Shown piece by piece: positions 1 to 7,483 of a stretch of DNA of 18,251 nt (positions are counted from its first letter, which is position 1; each line of letters opens with the position of its first letter). Source of the DNA: Pseudomonadota bacterium (GTDB lineage: Bacteria > Pseudomonadota > Gammaproteobacteria > CAMYNG01); contig CP070733.1 in assembly GCA_020347585.1 (NCBI GenBank), forward strand, positions 147,782-166,032. Reading direction: 5' to 3'. The translations under genes were made by a program, and so were the position numbers. Below the pieces are notes generated by a model. The model was given only the letters and a program-made list of their open reading frames with translations, made no database searches and was not told the origin of the DNA.

Positions 1-384
1 ACTGGCCCCCTGCTCACGGCAGTACTCTAGGATCCTCGCAAGTGTGACCCCCTCGTCGAGAATGTCATCAATCACGAGCACGACCCTCCCGGCAAGCCGC
101 GTCACGGGCTTTGCACGCCAGTGAAGCTCACCGCCCTGCAAATCGCCCCGATACCGCGTGGCATGGATATACTCAAATTGCATCGGGAAACTCAACCGCG
201 TTAACAGGTGTCCGGTCGGCACGAGACCGCCGTTCATCACACACAATACCAGGGGATTGGTTCCTTCCAACCTGGCGTTGATTTGCGCCGCCAGCCGCTC
301 GAAAGCCGCATGCACCTCGTCCGCCGAGTACAGGCATTCGGCTTCCTCGAGTACCGCATGTGCCTGTTCCGCGGTGATAGACAT
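1..384 (-). CDS. hpt: Hypoxanthine-guanine phosphoribosyltransferase, C-terminus cut by the window edge
   Basis: A purine-salvage enzyme that joins hypoxanthine or guanine to PRPP in the cytoplasm to give IMP or GMP. The 128 visible residues begin MSITAEQA and contain NPLVLCVMNGG (about 45-55), an HATRYRGDLQGG segment, and the PRPP-binding loop VLVIDDILDEGVTL, which defines the type I PRTase fold and whose acidic pair contacts ribose. The usual protein is about 180-185 residues, so roughly 55 residues lie beyond base 1. The start is the ATG at 384-382, preceded by an AGGC-like ribosome site. It sits 32 bases downstream of the DsrE-family gene and is probably cotranscribed with it. The N-terminal region resembles the version found in Pseudomonas and its relatives (residues EAECLYSADEV) more than E. 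coli Hpt. Family certain; substrate preference inferred. Confidence 0.9.
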   Translation of the reverse strand, partial: MSITAEQAHAVLEEAECLYSADEVHAAFERLAAQINARLEGTNPLVLCVMNGGLVPTGHLLTRLSFPMQFEYIHATRYRGDLQGGELHWRAKPVTRLAGRVVLVIDDILDEGVTLARILEYCREQGAS

Positions 385-416
385 TTGCCTGTTTGTGCGT
401 CTGGACAGAAAAAGTT

Positions 417-785
417 TCAGTAGGTGAAGGTGACGGTGTCGCCATCCATCGCCTGGCTGATAACATATGCCGCGCCGACCGTTTCATCGATCTCCGGTAT
501 CAAGTCGTCGCCCCACAACTCCAGCGTGGGTGTACAGACCTTGAACACCGCGCCGGCCTCATGCGCTTCACGGATATAGTCGTAAACCGTGCGCGCATTT
601 CCCTCCTGCACGTGCAGTGTCGCGGCCACGCCGGTCTTGGCAAGTTCCCCCGAACGTCCTGTCAAAATCACCTCGACGTCATATTCCATAGCTGCCGCCA
701 CGGTAGCCTGAAAGAACGGCGCGCCAAGTTCGCTTGGATTCGACGGATCGGTATTGACCATTACGATCATCAGCCTGTCAGCCAT
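417..785 (-). CDS. DsrE/DsrF-like family protein with a single cysteine
   Basis: A 122-residue soluble protein starting MADRLMIVMVN, with the alternating beta/alpha pattern of the DsrE/TusD fold (VEVILTGRSG, then AGAVFKVCTPTLELWG). Its only cysteine is Cys84, at the place where sulfur-carrying DsrE/TusD proteins have their reactive cysteine, so sulfur relay or thiol chemistry is possible but not shown; no DsrF, DsrH, DsrC or Tus partner gene is adjacent. I chose the ATG at 785-783 because a GAGGA ribosome site lies just upstream; a longer frame to 821 adds 12 residues without family resemblance. A perfect TATAAT box lies 45 bases upstream. The downstream neighbour is hpt, so purine salvage is the only metabolic context. 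Family fairly sure, function unknown. Confidence 0.8.
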   Translation of the reverse strand: MADRLMIVMVNTDPSNPSELGAPFFQATVAAAMEYDVEVILTGRSGELAKTGVAATLHVQEGNARTVYDYIREAHEAGAVFKVCTPTLELWGDDLIPEIDETVGAAYVISQAMDGDTVTFTY

Positions 786-829
786 GATGTCCTCACTGTA
801 ATACGAATGCCCGGGAAACAAGCCACAGG

Positions 830-835
830 ATTATA
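830..835 (-). promoter_or_regulatory. Candidate -10 box for the DsrE-family/hpt pair
   Basis: On the minus strand this reads TATAAT, a perfect sigma-70 -10 hexamer, in the 92-base gap between the mscS-like gene and the DsrE-family gene, about 45 bases before its ATG. The bases 16-18 upstream form only a poor -35 match (TGGCGT/CTGGCG). The box is visible; the promoter role is inferred. Confidence 0.35.
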
Positions 836-877
836 GGGCGGCGCCAGTCGCAACGCCAGCGACGCGCAGGCCTACGG

Positions 878-2020
878 TTACTTGCTCGTTACTTGCGGCG
901 CCGGGCCCTCTGCCGCCACAGGTTGTCGCCGTTCTCCACCTCCGCCATCTGCAAGATGGATTGTGGACGTGGGAAATGCTATCTCTGCGCCATGCCGCAT
1001 GATGATATCGCTAATCCGAAACAGTATGTCTTGCTTTATTTCGTGGAACTTCACCCACGCGGTGGTCCGGGTAAATGTGTAGACGAAGAAATCCAGCGAC
1101 GAGTGACCGAAGGTATTGAAGTTCACCATCAGCGTCTGATCAGTATCTATCTCCGGATGCTCCCTGAGCATCATTTCCACGTCGCGCACAATCACCGGCA
1201 GGGCCGCTACATCGTCGTAGCGCACGCCAATCGTCTCATAGATGCGGCCGTTGCTCATGCGCGAGGGGTTCTGCACGGCAATACTTGTGAATGTCGAGTT
1301 CGGAACATACAGAGGCCGTTTGTCAAAGGTTCGTATTTCCGTCAGGCGCCAGCCGATCTTCTCGACTGTGCCCTCGATCTCGCGGTCCGGCGAACGAATC
1401 CAGTCGCCCACCTCGAAGGGTCTGTCGAGGTAAATCATCAACCCGCCAAAGAAATTGGCGAGCAGGTCTTTGGCAGCGAACCCGATCGCGATTCCGCCTA
1501 TTCCACCAAAGGCCAGCACACCCGACACGCTGAAGCCGAGCGTCTGCAATGCCACCAGCGCCGAGGTGATTAGTATCGATATCCGCAGTAACTTGGCAAT
1601 TGCGTCGACCGTGGTACGATCGATTGCCTTTCCCGCCGCCTCGCTGCTCGCGAGCATCTTCTGCTCTACGAAATTCACAAACCGTACCAGCGACCAGGCA
1701 ATCGTCGCAATTACGCCTAAATCCCGAACCTCATTAGTAACTTGAAAGATCGATGCGTCAGTTTGCTTCCCGACAATCTGCGCAGCAAATGTAAGGCCCA
1801 GCACCCAGATCAGGACCGACAACGGTCGTTGAATCGCATGAATCAGAGCGTCGTCCCACAGATTCTTGGTATGTTCCAGGCTTTTTTGTGCCTTGCGCAA
1901 AGCACGCTTCTGAAGAAAATCCAGCAGCAGCGCGCCAAATACCACAACGAATACCTCTGCAATCCAAACATTCTCACGCCCAACAAATTGCATGAGGTTC
2001 TTCAAGTTGTCAGAATCCAT
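878..2020 (-). CDS. MscS-family mechanosensitive channel, YnaI-like
   Basis: An inner-membrane channel predicted to open under membrane tension and release solutes during hypo-osmotic shock. The 380-residue protein has hydrophobic segments at about 18-36, 64-84, 101-119 and 143-163, then the MscS pore helix (about 166-196) containing GVLAFGGIGGIAIGFAAKD, followed by the hallmark LDRPFEVGDWI that begins the cytoplasmic beta domain. E. coli MscS has three membrane segments and 286 residues; five segments and the GGIGG pore motif are closer to YnaI-type channels. The C-terminus ends in a short glycine/proline-rich tail after the vestibule domain. The ATG at 2020 follows a GGCGAGAG stretch. It lies 73 bases downstream of nagZ with no terminator I can see, so read-through from the cell-wall genes is possible. 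Ion selectivity and gating tension cannot be read from the sequence. Confidence 0.92.
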   Translation of the reverse strand: MDSDNLKNLMQFVGRENVWIAEVFVVVFGALLLDFLQKRALRKAQKSLEHTKNLWDDALIHAIQRPLSVLIWVLGLTFAAQIVGKQTDASIFQVTNEVRDLGVIATIAWSLVRFVNFVEQKMLASSEAAGKAIDRTTVDAIAKLLRISILITSALVALQTLGFSVSGVLAFGGIGGIAIGFAAKDLLANFFGGLMIYLDRPFEVGDWIRSPDREIEGTVEKIGWRLTEIRTFDKRPLYVPNSTFTSIAVQNPSRMSNGRIYETIGVRYDDVAALPVIVRDVEMMLREHPEIDTDQTLMVNFNTFGHSSLDFFVYTFTRTTAWVKFHEIKQDILFRISDIIMRHGAEIAFPTSTIHLADGGGGERRQPVAAEGPAPQVTSK

Positions 2021-2093
2021 CGTCTGCTCTCGCCTTCGATCCTAAATACTGCGTTCGCCCCGCTGGCAGTCGTGCTCCCGTGTCACGCCAGGG

Positions 2094-3143
2094 TTAGAGT
2101 TTCAGCTCCAGCGTGGCGTCCTGCTGATAAGGAACCAGCTTGCGCTCGGCTTCCTGCCAGCGGGGATCGCGGTGCAGTTCATTTCGCGTCAACCGGTGAC
2201 GTCCGTGCATACGTGCCAGGCGCATATGCGATACCGGATCATTGCGGTCTTCGAGTCCCTCGATAACCCGCAACGCGCCTTGGCGGTTGTTGCAGACCAG
2301 CACCATGTCGCAGCCCGCATTGATAGCCGCGACGGCACGATCGGCGTAGTCACCACCTGCAACGCTGGCCCCAGCCATGTCGAGGTCATCGCTGAAAATT
2401 ACGCCCTGAAACTGCAGACGCCTGCGCAGTATTTCCCTGAGCCAGCGGGTGGAAAACCCCGCAGGACGACTGTCGACCTGCGGATAGATCACGTGTGCCG
2501 GCATCACGGCCGCCAGACCGTAGCCGATCATTCTGCGAAACGGCAGCAGGTCCGTGGATAATATTTGGCTGAACTCCCGCTCGTCCACAGGTAATTCGGT
2601 GTGTGAGTCAGCGGCAACTGCGCCATGACCCGGGAAATGTTTACCGGTAGCGGCCATTCCGGCATCGGTCATGCCCTGCATGAACGCGTGGGCCAGTTCC
2701 GCAACACAGTCAGGGTCATGGTGAAATGCCCGATCACCAATGACTGCGCTTATGCCGTGCGCAATATCCAGTACCGGTGCAAAACTGAAGTCGATATCGA
2801 ACGCCCGTAGTTCGGCAGCCATCAACCAACCGGCGAGCTTGGTGAGATTGCGGCCCCTGCTGTGGTCCTGATCATACACGCCACCCAGACGGGCCGCAGG
2901 CGGCAGGTTCGTGAACCCGTCACGGAAGCGCTGCACACGACCACCTTCGTGGTCTACTGCCGTAAGCAGCCGAGGCGTGCGCACCTCATGGATGTCGCTT
3001 ACCAGTTTCTCCAACTGGTCTGCCGATTCGTAGTTTCGTGTAAACAGGATAACGCCCCCCACCAGCGGATGCGCCAGTATTTCGCGTTCCTCCTGCGTCA
3101 GTTCCGGACCCTCGAGATCCAGCATTATTGGACCAAGCGACAT
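2094..3143 (-). CDS. nagZ: Beta-N-acetylhexosaminidase NagZ
   Basis: A cytoplasmic glycoside hydrolase of family GH3 that removes GlcNAc from anhydro-muropeptides during peptidoglycan recycling, a step that in many bacteria shapes AmpC beta-lactamase induction. The 349 residues match the family length (about 340). Visible motifs: TAVDHEGGRVQRF (61-73) in the substrate pocket, the NagZ signature KHFPGHG (168-174) followed by DSH (179-181), which carries the Asp-His general acid/base pair, and FSDDLDM (250-256) holding the nucleophilic aspartate. No signal peptide, as expected. A GGGGG ribosome site precedes the ATG at 3143-3141. It lies 59 bases after the leaderless YkuD gene, which probably acts on the same recycled muropeptides. 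Identification is firm. Confidence 0.96.
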   Translation of the reverse strand: MSLGPIMLDLEGPELTQEEREILAHPLVGGVILFTRNYESADQLEKLVSDIHEVRTPRLLTAVDHEGGRVQRFRDGFTNLPPAARLGGVYDQDHSRGRNLTKLAGWLMAAELRAFDIDFSFAPVLDIAHGISAVIGDRAFHHDPDCVAELAHAFMQGMTDAGMAATGKHFPGHGAVAADSHTELPVDEREFSQILSTDLLPFRRMIGYGLAAVMPAHVIYPQVDSRPAGFSTRWLREILRRRLQFQGVIFSDDLDMAGASVAGGDYADRAVAAINAGCDMVLVCNNRQGALRVIEGLEDRNDPVSHMRLARMHGRHRLTRNELHRDPRWQEAERKLVPYQQDATLELKL

Positions 3144-3202
3144 ATGCCCCCAGACAGTTTTATCGACCGCACGGTGCGCTTAGCCGGCGCCGCGTGGCAG
3201 TT

Positions 3203-3688
3203 TCATACCCTTATATCCACACGGGTGCCGACGCGAACCTTATCGAACAACCGCACAATGTCGGTATTGCGCATCTTGACACAACCGTGAGAGCCCGGCA
3301 CACCGACAGGATCATCATCCGGGCAGCCATGAATGTAAATGTAGCGGCGCATGGTGTCGACCCTCCCCAGGCGATTGATGCCAAGCTCCAATCCACACAG
3401 CCAAAGGATCCGCGTGAGTATCCAGTCACGCTCTGGATGCTGCGCGCGCATTTGCGGTGAATAGATCTCACCGGTGGGACGGCGCCCGACGAACACCGTA
3501 TTGACGGCGCATCCTGCACCGATCCTGGCTCTGATGTAGTGCCGTCCGCGCGGCGTGCATTCACTTCCGAATTGCTCGCCCGGCCCGTTGGCGGCAGTTG
3601 ACACTGGCGCACGGAATACCACACCAACGCTGTCGTGCAGTACCAAGTGTTGTCCTGCAATATCCACCTCGATGCGCGCGTCGCTCAC
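3203..3688 (-). CDS. YkuD-domain enzyme without signal peptide, probable cytoplasmic L,D-carboxypeptidase (ElsL/LdtK-like)
   Basis: A 161-residue protein that is essentially one YkuD catalytic domain. Counting from the GTG at 3688, it has YIHGCPDDD (about 118-126) and the active-site signature SHGCVKM (133-139), with Cys136 as predicted nucleophile and His134 beside it. Classical L,D-transpeptidases carry a signal peptide or anchor; none is present here, and the upstream gene overlaps the start, leaving no room for one. Cytoplasmic YkuD proteins of the Acinetobacter ElsL/LdtK kind trim the terminal D-Ala from recycled tetrapeptides, and the next gene is nagZ, so the same job is inferred. The GTG at 3688 overlaps the CYTH stop as GTGA and has GGAA upstream; an alternative GTG at 3700 adds four residues. 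Fold certain; reaction and location inferred. Confidence 0.85.
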   Translation of the reverse strand: MSDARIEVDIAGQHLVLHDSVGVVFRAPVSTAANGPGEQFGSECTPRGRHYIRARIGAGCAVNTVFVGRRPTGEIYSPQMRAQHPERDWILTRILWLCGLELGINRLGRVDTMRRYIYIHGCPDDDPVGVPGSHGCVKMRNTDIVRLFDKVRVGTRVDIRV

Positions 3689-4161
3689 GGCTGTTTCCAC
3701 TGGCCGTAAGGATGCTTGACGAGGCTAACGTTGTAATAGCGCGGATCGTGCGAAACCTCCGCACCCACCCACGGTGGAAGCGCTACCGGTTCATCTTCAT
3801 GTGTCAATTCGACCTCCGCAACCAGCAACCCCGCATTGTCGCCAGCGAACTCATCAATCTCCCACAGGTGCCCGGCATGCTGCACATGATAGCGAATCTT
3901 CTCCACCAGCGGCTGCTCGCACAAATTCTCAAGCATGAACTGCGCATCTGCGATCGGTAGAGAATATTGGAACTCGTGCCGGCGCACACCAAGCGTGGCA
4001 CTCTTGATATTCAGGAATGCCTGATCGCCTTCCAGGCGTACGCGCACTGAGGCATTGCCGGTGCCGGCCAGATATCCCTGGCGGTATGGTGTGCCCCGGT
4101 CGGCCTGTTGCCGCCAGCCATCGCCGACCACCAGAAACTTGCGCTCGATCTCGGTCCCCAT
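3685..4161 (-). CDS. CYTH-domain protein, probable inorganic triphosphatase
   Basis: A 158-residue single-domain CYTH (triphosphate tunnel metalloenzyme) protein. It opens with the family signature GTEIERKFLV (EIERK at 4-8) and continues with the charged strands of the tunnel: RVRLEGD (40-46), FLNIKS (49-54), EKIRYHV (87-93), HLWEIDEF (98-105) and LLVAEVEL (112-119). Bacterial members of this short type, such as the Nitrosomonas europaea enzyme, hydrolyse inorganic tripolyphosphate with Mg2+ or Mn2+; the cyclase activity of class IV adenylate cyclases is less likely at this size and context. GAGGTAG about nine bases upstream of the ATG at 4161 serves as ribosome site. The 3' end overlaps the YkuD gene by four bases, suggesting translational coupling. 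Domain certain, substrate inferred. Confidence 0.88.
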   Translation of the reverse strand: MGTEIERKFLVVGDGWRQQADRGTPYRQGYLAGTGNASVRVRLEGDQAFLNIKSATLGVRRHEFQYSLPIADAQFMLENLCEQPLVEKIRYHVQHAGHLWEIDEFAGDNAGLLVAEVELTHEDEPVALPPWVGAEVSHDPRYYNVSLVKHPYGQWKQP

Positions 4162-4210
4162 TTTTGACTGCTACCTCGCTGGCAATCGTCAACAGTCGTA
4201 TGCAGTTGGG

Positions 4211-5539
4211 TCAGTTGGCGACGAAACAGGCAATGGACTCCACATGCGCAGTGTGCGGAAACATGTCCATTACACCTGCCGCCTCCAGGCGATAACCATG
4301 CCTGTTGACCAGCTCACCGGCGTCGCGCGCCAAGGTCGCCGGATTGCACGAAACGTACACTATGCGCCGCGGTGCAGCCGCCGCCAGCGTTCCGATCATT
4401 TCCGGTGCGCCGCTACGCGGCGGATCGAGCAAGACCCTGGAGTATGAACGTCCGCGCAACCACGGCTGTGTACCGGAATCCTCGGCCAGATTGGCGACAT
4501 GGAACTCGACATTGCCAATGCCATTGTGGCGAGCATTGCTGCGGGCACGCTCCACCAACCCGGCCGCACCCTCGATGGCCACCACCGATGCAACATGTCG
4601 GGAAATCGGCAACGAGAAGTTACCGATGCCGCAAAACAGTTCCAGCACACTATCCTCGGCGCCGGGTTCCAGCAATTCAATGGCACGCGCAACCATTTGA
4701 CGGTTCAAATCGCTGTTGACCTGCGTAAAGTCGGTCGGGCGGAAAAACAACTCCAACTCGAAATCGGGTAGTGCGTAGCTCAGCAGTTCCGTCTGTCCCG
4801 CGAGTGCCTCCACGCTGTCGGGCCCGCCGGGTTGCAGAAATATGTGCACGCTATAGCGCCGGGCGAACTCCTGCAGCTGCAGCTGGTCTGCGGATGACAA
4901 CGGCGCCAGATTGCGAAATACCAGCGCCGTCTCTTCATCGCTTACCGCAACCTCCACCTGGGCGATCCGGTCATAACACGACAGACCCTGGATGAGTTCA
5001 CCCAGTGCCGCGAGATGCCGGCCGACCGAGGGGTGTAATACTTCACACTGACGCAGATCGGCGAGATAACGGCTCTGGCGCTCGCGAAAACCCACTAGCA
5101 CCCGTTGCTTCTTCCTGACGAACCTGACCCCGAGCCGCGCCTTGCGCCGGTATCCCCAGGAAGCTGCCCGCAGGGGCGCCAACACCGACTCCGGCATCAC
5201 CCCGCCGATGTGCTGCAGACTCTCCAGCAGGATTCCCTGTTTGAGTCGGATTTGCTCGTCCGTGTCGAGATGCTGCAATACGCAGCCACCGCAGACCCCG
5301 AAGTGGTCACAGCGCGGCTCGACCCGGTGCGGTGAGGGGCGCAGCACCTCAAGCAAGCGTCCCTCATCGAAACGGCCGCGGCGCCGCGTGTAGCAAAACC
5401 TGACTTCTTCGCCCGGCAGGGCATCGGCGATGAATACCACCTTGCCATCAAGGCGCGCCACACCGCGCCCCTCCGGCGAGAGCGACTCGATCTGCACATC
5501 GAACCCCTGCGGCTCGGCACCGGTACCCGTCGGCCTCAT
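4211..5539 (-). CDS. rlmD: 23S rRNA (uracil-1939-C5)-methyltransferase RlmD
   Basis: A SAM-dependent enzyme that makes 5-methyluridine at position 1939 of 23S rRNA (E. coli numbering). Numbering from the TTG six bases upstream of my start, the N-terminal TRAM RNA-binding domain covers about 14-70 (SLSPEGRGVARLDGK), the Fe-S cluster cysteines are Cys79, Cys85, Cys88 and Cys167 (HFGVCGGC region), the SAM loop is LFCGIGNFSLP (303-313), LDPPRSG is at 373-379, and the catalytic cysteine lies in VSCNPATLARD (Cys400). Every key residue is present and the length, 442, is normal (E. coli 433). I prefer the ATG at 5539-5537 over the TTG at 5545; neither has a strong ribosome site. In relatives rlmD lies next to relA; here relA is absent and the CYTH gene follows after 49 bases. 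Confidence 0.95.
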   Translation of the reverse strand: MRPTGTGAEPQGFDVQIESLSPEGRGVARLDGKVVFIADALPGEEVRFCYTRRRGRFDEGRLLEVLRPSPHRVEPRCDHFGVCGGCVLQHLDTDEQIRLKQGILLESLQHIGGVMPESVLAPLRAASWGYRRKARLGVRFVRKKQRVLVGFRERQSRYLADLRQCEVLHPSVGRHLAALGELIQGLSCYDRIAQVEVAVSDEETALVFRNLAPLSSADQLQLQEFARRYSVHIFLQPGGPDSVEALAGQTELLSYALPDFELELFFRPTDFTQVNSDLNRQMVARAIELLEPGAEDSVLELFCGIGNFSLPISRHVASVVAIEGAAGLVERARSNARHNGIGNVEFHVANLAEDSGTQPWLRGRSYSRVLLDPPRSGAPEMIGTLAAAAPRRIVYVSCNPATLARDAGELVNRHGYRLEAAGVMDMFPHTAHVESIACFVAN

Positions 5540-5598
5540 GCCCAACAGCTAGTCCGTTTACACACCGTGCCGGTAGAACAGAGGAACGTCAAAATCGC

Positions 5599-6369
5599 TC
5601 ATCGTACCCATGCTTCGAGAAACTCGCTGAGATGCGGTTTGTCTTCCCTTGCCAGAGTTTCGCGCACCAGCGCGCACTCCTCGTTACATTGCTCCTGCGT
5701 AAGCCTGCCGCGCATCAATTCGAACCGCAGGTAGACCAGGAACGTATTGAGTACATCCGTCTCACAGTAGTTGCGAATTCCGGCGATATCACCGGCCAGC
5801 CAGGCGTCCCATACATGGGCGCCGCTCATCCCCATTTTGCCAGGAAACCCGAGCAGCGTTGCGATCTCATCGAGCGGCGCTGTGGCACGCATCTCGAAGC
5901 CCGCCAGCACGTCCATCAGGTCAGTATGGCGCCAGTGAAAGCGGCTTAGGTAGTTATTCCAGCGAAAACTCTGATCGTCCTCGCCCATTTCCCAGTAGCG
6001 CTGTGCCTGAATGCCATGTAGCAGTGTGCGATAGTGAAGTACCGGGAGATCGAATCCCTTGCCGTTCCACGAAACTATGGTAGGCGTGTACTTCTCGATT
6101 CCACTGTAGAAGCGTTCAATCAACTCTGCTTCGCCCGAAGCCGGATTGCCGAGCGACCAGATGGAAAGCCTGTCACGGCTGCGCAGCACCACCGAGATGG
6201 CTACTATGCGGTGCAGGTGCAGACGCAGAAATTCCCCGCCAGTTTCCTGGCGGCGCTTGTTGAACATGACATTGGCAACTTCCTTGTCGTCCAGATCTCT
6301 CAGTCCGTACAAGCGACGACCGCTCTCCACATCGGGAATAGTCTCAATATCAAAAACAAATACGTTCAT
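5599..6369 (-). CDS. Predicted DEDDy 3'-5' exonuclease related to the PolB exonuclease domain
   Basis: A 256-residue stand-alone exonuclease domain of the family described as related to the proofreading domain of PolB. Visible catalytic motifs: ExoI FDIETIPD (Asp7 and Glu9), ExoII SWNGKGFDLPVL (Asp107) and ExoIII YCETD (Tyr201 and Asp205), a complete DEDDy set, so an active metal-dependent 3'-5' nuclease acting on DNA or RNA is expected. No polymerase, helicase or binding domain is attached. The ATG at 6369 begins directly before the first catalytic strand; a longer frame to 6435 adds 22 arginine-rich residues without resemblance and was not used. It sits between cysM (86 bases upstream) and rlmD (about 59 bases downstream). 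The substrate is unknown, and nothing in the neighbourhood decides between a DNA-repair and an RNA-processing role. Confidence 0.9.
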   Translation of the reverse strand: MNVFVFDIETIPDVESGRRLYGLRDLDDKEVANVMFNKRRQETGGEFLRLHLHRIVAISVVLRSRDRLSIWSLGNPASGEAELIERFYSGIEKYTPTIVSWNGKGFDLPVLHYRTLLHGIQAQRYWEMGEDDQSFRWNNYLSRFHWRHTDLMDVLAGFEMRATAPLDEIATLLGFPGKMGMSGAHVWDAWLAGDIAGIRNYCETDVLNTFLVYLRFELMRGRLTQEQCNEECALVRETLAREDKPHLSEFLEAWVR

Positions 6370-6455
6370 ATTAAACCGTCTGCCATAAACACTCTCGCGC
6401 GGGCAGCTGCGTCGGATTTCCCGCGCCACGGCCACGACCCGCAGAACAGAGTCAT

Positions 6456-7349
6456 TTACTCCGCAGCGAAAACGCCGGTAGATAGGTAGCGATCACCGCG
6501 ATCACAAATGATCGCGACAATCACCGCCTTCGACACCGCATGCGACAGACGCAGCGCCGCCGCCACTGCGCCGCCCGAGGAAATGCCGCAAAATATTCCC
6601 TCGCGTGAAGCAAGCGCAAGCGTAGTTTGCTCCGCTTCGTCTTGGCCGACCTCGATCACTTCGTCGACCCGCGATGCATCATATATCTTTGGCAGGTACT
6701 CCTTCGGCCAACGCCGAATTCCCGGAATGCTCGCGCCCTCGACAGGCTGAACCCCAACAATGCGAATATGCGGATTTTGTTCCTTAAGGTATCGCGAGGT
6801 CCCCATGATGGTACCGGTGGTACCCATGGCGCTAACAAAGTGCGTGATGCGTCCGCCGGTGTCGCGCCAGATCTCCGGACCCGTGCCCTCGTAGTGTGCC
6901 AGCGGATTGTCCGGGTTGGCAAACTGATCGAGCACGATACCCTCACCGTCGCGCTGCATTTTGTCTGCTAGATCGCGCGCACCCTCCATGCCCTGCTCCC
7001 GGGTTACCAGGACGATTTCGGCGCCGAAGGCGTGCATTACCGCGCGGCGTTCCATGCTCATGCTCTCTGGCATGATCAGCACCATTCGATAACCGCGTAT
7101 CGCGGCCGCCATAGCCAGTGCAATACCTGTGTTACCGCTGGTTGCCTCGATCAGGGTATCGCCTGGGCGAATACCGCCACGCGCTTCGGCATGGCTTATC
7201 ATGCTCATTGCCGGTCGATCCTTCACCGAACCGGCCGGGTTATTTCCCTCGAGCTTGACCAGTACCGTATTAGAACCCTCCGCGGGCAATCGCTGCAGCC
7301 TGACTAGCGGCGTATTGCCAACAAAGCTTTCGATGGTCGGAAATTCCAT
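6456..7349 (-). CDS. cysM: Cysteine synthase B (O-acetylserine sulfhydrylase CysM)
   Basis: A cytoplasmic PLP enzyme that makes cysteine (or S-sulfocysteine from thiosulfate) from O-acetylserine. The 297 residues (E. coli 303) start MEFPTIESFVGNTPLVRLQR, the usual CysM opening. The PLP lysine is Lys43 in GSVKDRPA, the substrate loop is EATSGNTG (69-75), and the glycine-rich phosphate-binding region is seen in MGTTGTIMGTSRYL, with GISSGGA near the C-terminus. Short loops and the RRWPKEYLPKIYD segment fit CysM rather than CysK. I trimmed a longer frame to the ATG at 7349, where similarity begins. It is divergently arranged with the Hpt gene across a 134-base gap. Placement upstream of rlmD repeats the order known from Pseudomonas (cysM-rlmD). 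Confidence 0.95.
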   Translation of the reverse strand: MEFPTIESFVGNTPLVRLQRLPAEGSNTVLVKLEGNNPAGSVKDRPAMSMISHAEARGGIRPGDTLIEATSGNTGIALAMAAAIRGYRMVLIMPESMSMERRAVMHAFGAEIVLVTREQGMEGARDLADKMQRDGEGIVLDQFANPDNPLAHYEGTGPEIWRDTGGRITHFVSAMGTTGTIMGTSRYLKEQNPHIRIVGVQPVEGASIPGIRRWPKEYLPKIYDASRVDEVIEVGQDEAEQTTLALASREGIFCGISSGGAVAAALRLSHAVSKAVIVAIICDRGDRYLSTGVFAAE

Positions 7350-7428
7350 GCCCACAAGTTTATAGCATTCATGCCGGCAAACAGAAGCCCCGCCGTGCGC
7401 CGGTTCACTGTTTAACCCGTACGAAAGG

Positions 7429-7437
7429 TGATAATAT
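7429..7437 (+). promoter_or_regulatory. Candidate extended -10 element for the Hpt gene
   Basis: The bases TGATAATAT lie about 47 bases before the ATG at 7484. They can be read either as GATAAT (five of six matches to the -10 consensus) or as an extended TG-N-TAATAT box. No good -35 sits at the right distance (TTCACT is 20 bases from GATAAT). This is a weak prediction, made because the Hpt gene must have its own plus-strand promoter in this gap. Confidence 0.25.
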
Positions 7438-7483
7438 CTTCCGCGCGTTGCACCGGGATGAGAACTCAAAGGTAATACGAGAA

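Noticed and set aside
7359..7364. TATAAA on the minus strand as a cysM -10 box
   Set aside because: It lies only about ten bases before the ATG and has no -35 partner, so it would leave almost no leader.
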